Assembly: GCA_017429265.1 (NCBI GenBank)
Contig: JAFRPG010000016.1
Span: 1-61,263, forward strand
Reading direction: 5' to 3'
Length of the DNA: 61,263 nt
From: Clostridia bacterium
GTDB lineage: Bacteria > Bacillota > Clostridia > Christensenellales > Aristaeellaceae
The first letter of the stretch is position 1; every line of letters starts with the position of its first letter. The notes under the pieces were generated by a model that saw only the letters and a program-made list of their open reading frames with translations, was not told where the DNA came from and did no database searches. Position numbers and translations under genes: made by a program. This document shows positions 25,529 to 33,787 of this stretch, piece after piece.

Positions 25529-25775
25529 TCTGCATTTCCTCGGTGAATTCGTCCCGGTCATCAAAGCGGAAGATGGAAACCTGGTTTTCCGCCAGGAAGC
25601 GGATGAAAGCCTCCTTGTCGAGACCGGCGACCTGGGCGCTGTAGCCAAGGGAAACCCTGCTCTTGGTGTACAGCTGCAGGGCAACGGCCTTCCTTGCGTA
25701 AGCCAGCGCCTCCGCCTTGTTCATGCCGGTTTCGTACAGCACCTCGTTGGGAATCTCAAATGCGATCTGGCACAT
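25521..25775 (-). CDS. UPF0175-family antitoxin-like protein
   Basis: 84 residues. UPF0175 (PF03683) signature: FEIPNEVLYETGM, then a ribbon/helix-turn-helix-like stretch ALAYARKAVALQLYTKSRVSLGYSAQVAGLDKEAFIRFLAENQVSIF. The family pairs with DUF3368 proteins as a toxin-antitoxin-like module, and here the partner overlaps the 3' end by 8 bases. AGGAGGG is 8 bases before the ATG. It sits inside the arginine operon between argJ and argB with no promoter visible, so it is probably read with arg genes. Confidence 0.88.
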   Translation of the reverse strand: MCQIAFEIPNEVLYETGMNKAEALAYARKAVALQLYTKSRVSLGYSAQVAGLDKEAFIRFLAENQVSIFRFDDRDEFTEEMQNA

Positions 25776-25843
25776 TCCGATTGCCCTCCTTTCTCAGCCC
25801 GGACGGCTGAAGGATCACGCCGGCGGCGCAGCCCCTTTGCGCC

Positions 25844-27085
25844 TCAGCTCCGGTAATCCCCGTTGATCTTCACATAGTCATAGGTCAGGTCGCAGCCCCA
25901 GGCCGTGGCCTCGGCACTGCCCATGTGCATGTCGCAGGAGAAGCGCACGGCCTTCTCGGAGAGGATGGCGAGGGCCCTGTCCTCGTCGAAGGGCTGGACG
26001 CAGCCGTCGGTGTAGAAGGTGACGCGCTCCTTCTCCCCGTCCAGGAAGACCTCGATCTTTGCCGGGTCGAAGTCCGGGCCCGCGTAGCCGAGGGCGCAGA
26101 GGATGCGCCCGCAGTTGGCGTCCCGGCCGTAGACCATCGCCTTGACCAGGCTCGAGCCCACGACGGACTTGGCGAGGGTCTTCGCGTTTTCGACCGTGTC
26201 GGCGTTGTATACACGCATCTCCACCAGGTGCGTCGCGCCCTCGCCGTCCCCGGCCATCGTCACGGCCAGGTCGCGACAGACGGAGAACAGCGCCTCGCGG
26301 AAAGCCTCGTAGGCCGGGCCCTCCGCCGTGATCGGGGCGTTCCCCGCCTCGCCGTTGGCCAGGAGGAGCAGGGTGTCGTTGGTGGAGGTGTCGCCGTCGA
26401 CGGTGATCATGTTGAAGGTGTCCGGCACGACGCTGCTCAGCGCCTTCTGCAGCAGGGCCTGATCGATCGCGCAGTCGGTGGTGAGGTAGCCGAGCATCGT
26501 GCACATGTTGGGGTGGATCATGCCCGAGCCCTTGCTCATGCCGCCCAGGCGCACGGTGACCTCGCCGCCCTCCGGCGCCGGGAGCTCAAAGGCCACGGCG
26601 AACTCCTTGTTCACCGTGTCGGTGGTCATGATCGCGCGGCTGGCCGCGGTGCCGGCCTCCTCCGAGGCGGAGAGGGTCTCCTTCATCATCGCCACGCCGG
26701 CGGTGATGCGGTCGAGCGGGATCTGCGGGCCGATGACGCCGGTGGAGCCGAGGAGGACCCGGCGCACCGGGATGCCGAGCGCCTCGGCGGTGAAAGCCGC
26801 CGTGCCCTCGCACAGGCGCATGCCCTCCGGGCCGGTGGCCGCGTTGGCGATGCCCGCGTTCACGACGACGGCCTGCGCCGCCTTCTCATTGTATACAATG
26901 TCCATGTCCCACACGACCGGGGCGGCTTTCACCCTGTTGGTCGTGAAGGTGCCCGCCGCCGCGCAGGGGCGATCGCTGAAAAGCATGGCCATGTCGGTCC
27001 GGCCCCGATACTTGATGCCCGCGGCACAGCAGGCCGCCGTAAAGCCCTTCGCCGCCGTGACGCCGCCCTTGATCTTCCGCAGCAT
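25844..27085 (-). CDS. argJ: Glutamate N-acetyltransferase / ornithine acetyltransferase
   Basis: 413 residues. It transfers acetyl from N-acetylornithine to glutamate, recycling the acetyl group. The proenzyme cleaves itself before the nucleophile Thr202 in CTMLGYLTTDCAI; the oxyanion pair is GSTGVIG (Thr115, Gly116). The C-terminal half has NMITVDGDTSTNDTLLLLANG and GRDANCGRILCALGYAG. One base separates it from the upstream GNAT gene (TGAcATG). AAAGGGGGAG precedes the ATG. Confidence 0.96.
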   Translation of the reverse strand: MLRKIKGGVTAAKGFTAACCAAGIKYRGRTDMAMLFSDRPCAAAGTFTTNRVKAAPVVWDMDIVYNEKAAQAVVVNAGIANAATGPEGMRLCEGTAAFTAEALGIPVRRVLLGSTGVIGPQIPLDRITAGVAMMKETLSASEEAGTAASRAIMTTDTVNKEFAVAFELPAPEGGEVTVRLGGMSKGSGMIHPNMCTMLGYLTTDCAIDQALLQKALSSVVPDTFNMITVDGDTSTNDTLLLLANGEAGNAPITAEGPAYEAFREALFSVCRDLAVTMAGDGEGATHLVEMRVYNADTVENAKTLAKSVVGSSLVKAMVYGRDANCGRILCALGYAGPDFDPAKIEVFLDGEKERVTFYTDGCVQPFDEDRALAILSEKAVRFSCDMHMGSAEATAWGCDLTYDYVKINGDYRS

Positions 27086-27086
27086 G

Positions 27087-27548
27087 TCAGTCTCCCCCTT
27101 TGATGAATCGGGTGATGTTCTTCTCGTTGAGCACAAACTCGTAGTAGTTGACGTCGGAGCACTTCCAGCCGATGGTCTTCCAGAAGGCGTTGCCCGCGTC
27201 GTTGCTTTTGAAGGCGATCAGGGTCACCTTGTTGATGCCCATCTTCCGCAGCTGCTCCATGCAGTAGCCGACCATCCGGGTGCCGATGCCCTGGCGCCGG
27301 TAGGCCCTCGCCACGCAGACGTGGTAGAGGGCGCCCTGCCGCCCGTCCGAGCCGCAGAGGATGGAGCCCACGATCCGCCCGTCCCGGCGCGCCACCACGC
27401 TCGTGGTAGGGTTGCGGGCGATGAAGCGCTCGATCTCCTCCCGGGAGTCGTCCAGGGCGCGGATGCCGAAGCCGTCGATGGTCAGCCACAGCGCCCGCAC
27501 CGCGTCGTAGTCGGTGGGGAGCATAGGCAGGATCCGTACCTCACTCAT
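27087..27548 (-). CDS. GNAT acetyltransferase inside the arginine operon
   Basis: 153 residues, a complete single GNAT domain: VCVARAYRRQGIGTRMVGYCMEQLRKMG is the acetyl-CoA binding motif A and NDAGNAFWKTIGWKC the C-terminal motif. Its ATG overlaps the end of argC by 8 bases and its stop is one base from argJ, so it is translationally embedded in the operon. Position suggests a stand-alone N-acetylglutamate synthase priming the cycle (inference). It lacks the kinase-like domain of classical ArgA; a general acetyltransferase is the alternative. Confidence 0.85.
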   Translation of the reverse strand: MSEVRILPMLPTDYDAVRALWLTIDGFGIRALDDSREEIERFIARNPTTSVVARRDGRIVGSILCGSDGRQGALYHVCVARAYRRQGIGTRMVGYCMEQLRKMGINKVTLIAFKSNDAGNAFWKTIGWKCSDVNYYEFVLNEKNITRFIKGGD

Positions 27549-28473
27549 CGGTGTCCCTCACAAGGCCGGTGTCCTCCGGGAGGCCCAGCGCGATGTTCAT
27601 GTTCTGGATGGCCGCTCCGCTGGCTCCCTTGCCGAGGTTGTCGAAGCGGGAGATGAGGAGGATCCGCTCGTCGTTCCCACGCACGCTGACGGTCAGGTCG
27701 TCGCGGCCGGCGAGGGCGCCTGCGGAGAGGAAGCCGGCCTCGTCGTCCTCCGCATAGCGGACCAGGCCGTCCCGGTAGTATTCCCGGTAGAAGGCCTTCA
27801 GCTCCTCCGGCCCGGCCTTCACCTGACCGGCGAAGAGGGGCACGGTGACCTCCATCCCCGCGTAATAGGGCGCGACGATGGGGCAAAAGACCGGCGCGGT
27901 CTCCAGGGCGCACAGGGCCTGCATCTCGGGCAGGTGCTTGTGCTTCTGGCCGAGGCCGTACTGGCGCGGGGCGTCGAGCAGGGGGCTGCGGCCCTCCGCC
28001 TCATATTCCGCGATCATCTTCTTTCCGCCGCCGGAGTACCCGGTCAGGGAGAAGCAGGTCAGGGCCGCGTCAGAGGAAATCAGGCCGGCCTCGCGCAGGG
28101 GCGCCGTCAGGGAGATAAAGCCCGTGGCATGGCAGCCGGGGTTGGCGATGCGCTTCGCCCGCGCGATCTTCTCCCGCTGCCCCGTCAGCTCGGGGAAGCC
28201 GTAGGTCCAGCCGTCCGCCGTGCGGTGGGCGGTGGAGGTGTCGATGATCACGGTGTCGGGATTGTCCGCCATGGCGACGGCTTCCCGGGCCGCGTCGTCG
28301 GGCAGGCAGAGAAAGACGATGTCCGCCCGGTTGATCGCCGCGCGCCGGGCTTCCGGATCCTTGCGCTCGCTCTCCGCGAGGGTGATCAGGGTCAGATCGC
28401 TCCGCCCCGCCAGCCGTTCCCGGATGCGCAGCCCGGTCGTGCCCGCGCTGCCGTCGATGAAGATCGTTGCCAT
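27541..28473 (-). CDS. argC: N-acetyl-gamma-glutamyl-phosphate reductase, type 2
   Basis: 310 residues, matching the shorter type-2 ArgC family (common form about 345). It reduces N-acetylglutamyl phosphate. The NADP loop is DGSAGTTGLRIRERL and the catalytic cysteine Cys114 in IANPGCHATGF; SGGGKKMIAEYE and HKHLPEMQ follow as in type 2. AGGAGG lies 11 bases before the ATG (28473). First gene of the operon, behind an ARG-box promoter. Confidence 0.95.
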   Translation of the reverse strand: MATIFIDGSAGTTGLRIRERLAGRSDLTLITLAESERKDPEARRAAINRADIVFLCLPDDAAREAVAMADNPDTVIIDTSTAHRTADGWTYGFPELTGQREKIARAKRIANPGCHATGFISLTAPLREAGLISSDAALTCFSLTGYSGGGKKMIAEYEAEGRSPLLDAPRQYGLGQKHKHLPEMQALCALETAPVFCPIVAPYYAGMEVTVPLFAGQVKAGPEELKAFYREYYRDGLVRYAEDDEAGFLSAGALAGRDDLTVSVRGNDERILLISRFDNLGKGASGAAIQNMNIALGLPEDTGLVRDTDE

Positions 28474-28510
28474 GGCCTTCGATGCCTCCTGTCGGATGTT
28501 GCATAGTCGC

Positions 28511-28545
28511 TGCATAAATATACATGAGGAATGGGCGTATGTCAA
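28511..28545 (-). promoter_or_regulatory. argC promoter overlapped by an ARG box
   Basis: On the minus strand: TTGACA (28545-28540), 17 bases, TATATT (28522-28517). TGTATATTTATGCA (28524-28511) covers the -10 and matches 12 of 14 positions of the ArgR consensus TGAATWWWWATTCA. ArgR plus arginine bound there would block transcription. No argR gene is in the window. Confidence 0.8.
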
Positions 28546-28647
28546 GGTTTGGCGGAGGAGAAGATTGTCTTTTGCGTGGTTTTCATGCAAAGGGCATCAG
28601 ATCCCGCGCGCGGACCCCGATCGGGCGGCCTACCTCGCCGCTGACGA

Positions 28648-28814
28648 TCACCGGGACGTCCGGGCACTTTCGGATCCCCGGATCAGCCGGAGCATCATGG
28701 AATCGGATCTGCCTCGAATCCGGATTCCGTCATGTCCTTCATATGGTCGCGGATAAACCGAAGATCGCCGACGATCCGCTTTACATAATACGCATCATCT
28801 TTGCGGTTATCCAT
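28648..28814 (-). pseudogene. HepT-like (DUF86, HEPN) toxin remnant
   Basis: The frame opening at ATG 28814 reads MDNRKDDAYYVKRIVGDLRF then IRDHMKDMTESGFEADPIP and stops at 28695. A one-base shift near 28704 continues DSMMLRLIRGSESARTSR to a stop at 28648. Together these fit the N-terminal half of HepT (start MD..D, F..D.i..D.vmlrl...gEaa). The catalytic RX4-6H region is missing, so the protein is dead. It overlaps the nucleotidyltransferase gene by 8 bases, the usual MntA/HepT arrangement. Confidence 0.75.
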
Positions 28815-29283
28815 AGATCTTCACTCCATCCCTGAGAATCTCGTTCAGCAGCTCCGGGTTTTTCACAAGCTGCGCGGGGGTCAGCACGTCCACACGCTTG
28901 CGCAGCGCAGCTTTCAGGGCATCCACAAGACCATAGAAGGAAAGGCCTTCCACCTCTCCGGAGACCAGGATGTCCACGTCGCTGTCCGGCGTGGCGGTTC
29001 CTCGGGCATAGGAGCCGAACAGATAACAGTAGGTAACCGGGTATTCGGCCAGCACACCGGAGCAGGCGCCGCGGATCTCGGGCAGGGTCAGGATCCCGTG
29101 TGTCTCGTCCACCGCACAGATCGATTCCAGTTCGCGGGTCAGATAGCGGTATTTCAGCGTATCCGCTTTTTGCGGGTCGGTCTCATAGGACTTGTAGCTG
29201 CGCAGCGATACGCCCAGGTGGTTTGCAGCCTGCGCCTGAGTGAAATGACAGCGCGTCCTCGCCTCAAGCAAAGTCATCCTCAT
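28807..29283 (-). CDS. MNT-type nucleotidyltransferase with N-terminal helix-turn-helix
   Basis: 158 residues. Residues 1-50 form an XRE-like HTH (ARTRCHFTQAQAANHLGVSLRSYKSYE). Residues 60-158 are a minimal nucleotidyltransferase with FGSYARGTATPDSDVDILV, the GSX10DxD active site. MNT proteins act as antitoxins by adenylylating their HepT/HEPN partner; here the HepT gene downstream is broken. The ATG at 29283 has AAAGG upstream and another ATG lies two codons later. The fused HTH and the repeated palindromes upstream point to autoregulation. Confidence 0.88.
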   Translation of the reverse strand: MRMTLLEARTRCHFTQAQAANHLGVSLRSYKSYETDPQKADTLKYRYLTRELESICAVDETHGILTLPEIRGACSGVLAEYPVTYCYLFGSYARGTATPDSDVDILVSGEVEGLSFYGLVDALKAALRKRVDVLTPAQLVKNPELLNEILRDGVKIYG

Positions 29284-29301
29284 CACCGCCTTTCCGAACA
29301 G

Positions 29302-29406
29302 ATCATAGCAGATTTGCACGAAAACCGCAACAACAAAGTGCAAAATTTGCACCAGGATAACGGTTGAGTGCAAATTTTGCACTGTTGCACAGATTAAAAG
29401 TGCAAA
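29302..29406 (-). promoter_or_regulatory. Promoter and twin operators of the HTH-nucleotidyltransferase gene
   Basis: Minus-strand promoter: TTGCGG (29330-29325), 17 bases, TATGAT (29307-29302) with an extended TGC. Upstream are two identical palindromes GTGCAAANTTTGCAC (29338-29352 and 29368-29382), 30 bp apart, so on one DNA face. Half-sites are at 29313-29319 (inside the promoter spacer), 29384-29390 and 29400-29406. The likely ligand is the HTH of the downstream protein. Confidence 0.82.
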
Positions 29407-29409
29407 GCT

Positions 29410-32400
29410 TCAGAACATGCTGATCTGGCTGGTGGCGCTGAGGCCCTGGAGGGAGCCGTGGGCCTGGAGGAGGTCGGTGATGCCGGCGCCGACGTGGGCG
29501 CGCTGCTGCAGGTCCTCCACGGAGAGGAAGGGGCCGTTTTTGCGCGCCTCGGCGATCGGGATCGCGGCGGCTTCGCCCAGGCCGGGGAGGGAGGTGAAGG
29601 GGCAGCGCAGGTTGCCGTCCTCGATCAGGAACTTCTTCACGTCGCTCTTGTACAGGTCCACCGGGAGGAAGCGCAGGCCGCGCATCCGCATCTCCAGCAC
29701 CAGCTCGAGGGCCGTGACCTGCTCCTTCTCGCGGGCGGAGGCCTTCGTGTCGGCCTCGCGGACGGCGCGGATGCGCTCGCGGCAGGTGTCGGGATCGATC
29801 AGCATCGTCGAGGCGTCGAAGCCGTCGCCGCGGACCGTGAAGTAGGCCGCGTAGTAGGCCGCGGGATAGTGCAGCTTGAACCAGGCCACGCGCAGGGCCA
29901 TCGTCACATAGGCCACGGCGTGCCCCTTGGGGAACATGTACTTGATCTTCCTGCACGAGTCGACGAACCAGTCCGGCACGTTCTGCTCGCGCATGGCGGC
30001 TTCCATCTCGGGCTTGAGGCCCTTGCCCTTGCGGACGCTCTCCATCGTGGTGAAGGCCATCTTCGGCGCCACGCCCTGGGTCATGAGGTAGTTCATGATG
30101 TCGTCGCGGCAGCAGACGCACTCGGACAGGGTGGCCGTGCCGGAGGTGATCAGGTCCTGGGCGTTGCCGAGCCAGACGTCGGTGCCGTGGCTCAGGCCCG
30201 AGATCCGCAGCAGCTCCTCCATCGTCCGCGGATGGGTGTCGTCGAGCATCCCGCGCACGAAGCCCGTGCCGAACTCGGGCACGCCGTAGGTGCCGGTGGT
30301 GCAGAGGATGTCCTGTTCCGTGACGCCCAGGGCCTCCGGTGACGAGAAGAGGCTCCGCACGCCCTGGTCGTCGAGGGGGACGTCGCGGAAGTTGATGCCG
30401 GTCAGCTCCTCGAGCATGTGCAGCATCGTCGGGTCGTCGTGGCCGAGGCAGTCGAGCTTGACGAGGATGTCGTGCATGGAGTTGAAGTCGAAGTGGGTGG
30501 TGGTGAAGTCGCTGTCCATGTCGTCGGCGGGATGCTGCACGGCGGTGAACTGGTAGATCTCGTACTCCTTGGGCACGACGACCATGCCGCCGGGGTGCTG
30601 GCCCGTGGTGCGCTTGACGCCCACGCAGCCGGCCATCAGGCGCTCCTTCTCGGTGTTGCCGGCCTGGATGCCGCGCTCCTCGAGGTACTTGCTCACATAG
30701 CCGTAGGCCGTCTTGTCGGCCAGGCCGGAGATCGTCCCCGCGCGGAAGACGTGGTCGCGGCCGAAGAGCTCCTCCACATAGTGGTGTGCGCGGTTCTGCT
30801 CCTCGCCGGAGAAGTTGAGGTCGATGTCGGGCACCTTGTCGCCCTCAAAGCCGAGGAAGACCTCGAAGGGGATGTCGAAGCCGTCCTTGGTCAGGTTCCG
30901 CCCGCAGATCGGACAGTCGCGGTCGGGGAGGTCGACGCCGACGTGGTAGCGCTTCGTGTCCACGTCGAAGAAACCCTTGTGGCACCAGATGCAGCGGTAG
31001 TGCGGCGGGAGGGCGTTGACCTCGGTGATGCCGCACATGCGGGCCACGAGGGACGAGCCGACGCTGCCGCGGCTGCCCACGAGGTAGCCGTCCTCCAGGG
31101 ACTTGGCGACCAGGCGCTGGGCGATGTTGTACAGGGTGCAGTAGCCGTAGCCGACGATGGACTTGAGCTCCTTGTCCAGCCGCTTCTGCACGATGTCGGG
31201 CAGGGGATCTCCGTACATCTCGCGGGCGGTCTCGCGCGTCATGCGCAGGATGTTGTCCTCGGCGTCGTCCCACTTGGGCTGGAAGGTGTCCTTGCCCTCC
31301 GGATGCTTGGGGAAGAGGCGGAGCTCCGCCACCATGTCCGCGATCTTCCGCGGGTTTTCGATGACGACCTCGCGGCACTTCTCCGACCCCAGATAGGCGA
31401 ACTCGGCGAGCATCTCGTCGGTGGTCTTGAAGTACAGGGGCGGCTGCAGGTCGCAGTCCTCAAAGCCCATGCCGGCCTGGATGATGGCGCGGTTGACGGC
31501 GTTCTCCGGGTCGAGGAAGTGGACGTCGCCGGTGGCGACGACGGGCTTGCCGAGCTCCTCGCCGAGGCGGACGATCGTGCGGTTGCACTCGCGCAGGGCC
31601 TCCTCGTCGCGGACCGAGCCCTCCCGGACGAGGAAAGCGTTGTTCCCGTTGGGCTGGATCTCGAGGTAGTCATAGAAGGAGGCGATCTCCTTCAGCTTCT
31701 CGTGCGGCTCGCCCTGGCGGACGGCGGTGAAGAGCTCGCCCGCCTCGCAGGCGCTGCCGAGGATCAGGCCCTCGCGGTACTTGCTGATCAGGCGGCGGGG
31801 CATGTGGGGGCGGCGGCGGAAATAGTCGAGGTGGGAGAAGGAGACGAGGCGGTTCAGGTTGACCAGGCCCTCCTGGGTCGCGGCGAGGAGGATGATGTGC
31901 CAGCTGTCCTCGAGGGCGCCGCCGGTCAGCTTGTTCAGGTCCTTCAGGGTGGTCAGGCCCTGCTCCCGCGTCTGCGCGAGCATTTTGGCCAGGCACTGGG
32001 CCGTGGCGGCGGCGTCGTGGACGGCGCGGTGGGCGTTTTTGAGCGAGACGCCGAGGTGCTTGCAGACGGTCCCCAGCTTGTGGTTCTTCATCTCTGGGTA
32101 GAGCTTGCGGGCGAGGGTCAGGGTGTCGAGCACCGGGCCCTCCCAGCTCCGGCCGAGGCGCCGCAGCTCCGCGCGCAGGACCGCCCCGTCGAAGGCGGAA
32201 TTGTGCGCGGCGACGGCGCACCCGCCGATGAACGCCATCAGCTTGGGCATCGCGGTGTCGGCGCTCTCCTGGTCGGCGAGCATGGCGTCGGTGATGCCGG
32301 TGATGGACGTGATCTTCGGGGGCAGAGGGACGTGCGGGTTGACGAGCAGGGAGAGGGAGTCCTCCACCGTGCCGCCGCGCAGGCGCACCGCCCCGATCTC

Positions 32401-33759
32401 GATCACGCGGCAGGTGTTCGTGTTCAGCCCCGTGGTCTCGAAGTCGAGCACCACGATGGGGTCCTCGGTGGAGCGATCGTCGGCCCGCTCGACCGTCTCG
32501 CGGTCGTCGACCATGTAGCCCTCGCAGCCGGGGAGAAGCTTGATGCCGTACTTCTTCGCGGCGCGGAAGGCGGCCGGGAAGGCCTGCAGCACGCCGTGGT
32601 CCGTGACCGCCACCGCCGGATGCCCCCACTTCGCCGCGCGGGCGATCAGGTCCTCCACCGGGGTCATCGCGTCCATGGCGGACATGTTGGTGTGCATGTG
32701 CAGCTCGATGCGCTTCTCCTGCGCCCTGTCCTCGCGCTCGATCTTCTCGACCTCGATCAGGTCGCGCACGGTGACCGAGAGCTCGCGGGCATAGCTGTCG
32801 TAGCTGCACTCGCCGCGCAGGCGGACGGCCATGCCGACGCGGATCCGGCTGAGCTTTTCCTGAACGGCTTGGCGCTCCTCGTCGGTGATGGGCGCCTTCT
32901 CCTTCTCGTCCTCCTCGCCCCGGCGCCCGAAGGTCCGGCGGTAGCGCAGGAAGCTCTTGCACAGCACGGAGGAGGTGCGGTCGGTGACCGCGAAGGTCAG
33001 CAGCACGGTCTCGCCGCCGCGCAGTTCCTTCGTCTCCATCTTGAAGATCTCGCCCTGGATGACCACGATGCCGGCCTCGGCGGTGAGCTCCTTCATCTCG
33101 ATGGGGCGGTCGGCGACGGCGCGGCCGAGGATCGGCTTGCCGACGGTATAGTCCTCCTTGCGGCGCGCCTTCTTCTCGGGCTTGTCGGGCTGGTAGCGGC
33201 GGCGGAGCTCCTCCAGGCTGATGGGCTCGGCCAGGGCGCGGCTCTGGGCGGCGCGCATCTCCTCCACCTTGCGCTCCTGGTCGCCGGCGACGGTCAGCTC
33301 CACCCGCATGTCGGTGGCGAAGATGTCCCGGATCGCCTGGCTCAGGCGGGCGGCGGCGTTCTGGCGGGTCATGTAGGCGCGCGAAAACTCGTCGGGGAAG
33401 GTCAGCGTCACGCAGTCGCCGCTGCAGCGCCAGTCGATGTTCGGCATCCAGGCCACGGAGCCGGGGTAATTCCGGCACAGGAAATCGACCAGCACCTGCT
33501 TGTAGGCGCCGATGTTGGCCTTGAAGTCGTCAGCGAGGTCGGGGCTGACCACGCGCAGGGCGAGCCGGCGCTTCGGGAAGGCCGCGCGCAGGATCTGTTC
33601 CATGCGCAGGAAGGTCTTCTCCTCCACCAGCTTGTGCGAGTGGAAGGTGATGTAGCACTTGTCAAGGGCGCGGACAAAAACCACCTGCGGCGGGTCGAGC
33701 TGCCCGCGCAGGTGGGGGAATTCCCGGTAGATCCGCTCCATCAGATCTTCATAGCTCAT
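29410..33759 (-). CDS. polC: DNA polymerase III alpha subunit, PolC type
   Basis: 1449 residues, full length for the Gram-positive replicative polymerase with built-in proofreading. Order: N-terminal domains (1-200), OB fold (about 215-340), PHP domain starting ELHMHTNMSAMDAM (about 350), the 3'-5' exonuclease inserted in it (VVLDFETTGLNT, about 434, to about 600), the rest of PHP, then the polymerase with zinc cysteines CIWCHKGFF/CPICGRN and DIDLNFSGEEQ (about 976), ending ATSQISMF. AAAGGAG precedes the ATG. A single-gene unit after small secreted-protein genes; its antisense strand is open for over 1100 codons, which is codon-bias artefact. Confidence 0.98.
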   Translation of the reverse strand: MSYEDLMERIYREFPHLRGQLDPPQVVFVRALDKCYITFHSHKLVEEKTFLRMEQILRAAFPKRRLALRVVSPDLADDFKANIGAYKQVLVDFLCRNYPGSVAWMPNIDWRCSGDCVTLTFPDEFSRAYMTRQNAAARLSQAIRDIFATDMRVELTVAGDQERKVEEMRAAQSRALAEPISLEELRRRYQPDKPEKKARRKEDYTVGKPILGRAVADRPIEMKELTAEAGIVVIQGEIFKMETKELRGGETVLLTFAVTDRTSSVLCKSFLRYRRTFGRRGEEDEKEKAPITDEERQAVQEKLSRIRVGMAVRLRGECSYDSYARELSVTVRDLIEVEKIEREDRAQEKRIELHMHTNMSAMDAMTPVEDLIARAAKWGHPAVAVTDHGVLQAFPAAFRAAKKYGIKLLPGCEGYMVDDRETVERADDRSTEDPIVVLDFETTGLNTNTCRVIEIGAVRLRGGTVEDSLSLLVNPHVPLPPKITSITGITDAMLADQESADTAMPKLMAFIGGCAVAAHNSAFDGAVLRAELRRLGRSWEGPVLDTLTLARKLYPEMKNHKLGTVCKHLGVSLKNAHRAVHDAAATAQCLAKMLAQTREQGLTTLKDLNKLTGGALEDSWHIILLAATQEGLVNLNRLVSFSHLDYFRRRPHMPRRLISKYREGLILGSACEAGELFTAVRQGEPHEKLKEIASFYDYLEIQPNGNNAFLVREGSVRDEEALRECNRTIVRLGEELGKPVVATGDVHFLDPENAVNRAIIQAGMGFEDCDLQPPLYFKTTDEMLAEFAYLGSEKCREVVIENPRKIADMVAELRLFPKHPEGKDTFQPKWDDAEDNILRMTRETAREMYGDPLPDIVQKRLDKELKSIVGYGYCTLYNIAQRLVAKSLEDGYLVGSRGSVGSSLVARMCGITEVNALPPHYRCIWCHKGFFDVDTKRYHVGVDLPDRDCPICGRNLTKDGFDIPFEVFLGFEGDKVPDIDLNFSGEEQNRAHHYVEELFGRDHVFRAGTISGLADKTAYGYVSKYLEERGIQAGNTEKERLMAGCVGVKRTTGQHPGGMVVVPKEYEIYQFTAVQHPADDMDSDFTTTHFDFNSMHDILVKLDCLGHDDPTMLHMLEELTGINFRDVPLDDQGVRSLFSSPEALGVTEQDILCTTGTYGVPEFGTGFVRGMLDDTHPRTMEELLRISGLSHGTDVWLGNAQDLITSGTATLSECVCCRDDIMNYLMTQGVAPKMAFTTMESVRKGKGLKPEMEAAMREQNVPDWFVDSCRKIKYMFPKGHAVAYVTMALRVAWFKLHYPAAYYAAYFTVRGDGFDASTMLIDPDTCRERIRAVREADTKASAREKEQVTALELVLEMRMRGLRFLPVDLYKSDVKKFLIEDGNLRCPFTSLPGLGEAAAIPIAEARKNGPFLSVEDLQQRAHVGAGITDLLQAHGSLQGLSATSQISMF

Positions 33760-33787
33760 AGGTGCTCCTTTGCTCGCGGGATGGGGA

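Noticed and set aside
28546..28647. Rest of the HepT gene after the second stop
   Set aside because: Translations in all minus frames lack the expected RN.ivH motif, so the C-terminal half is not visible here.
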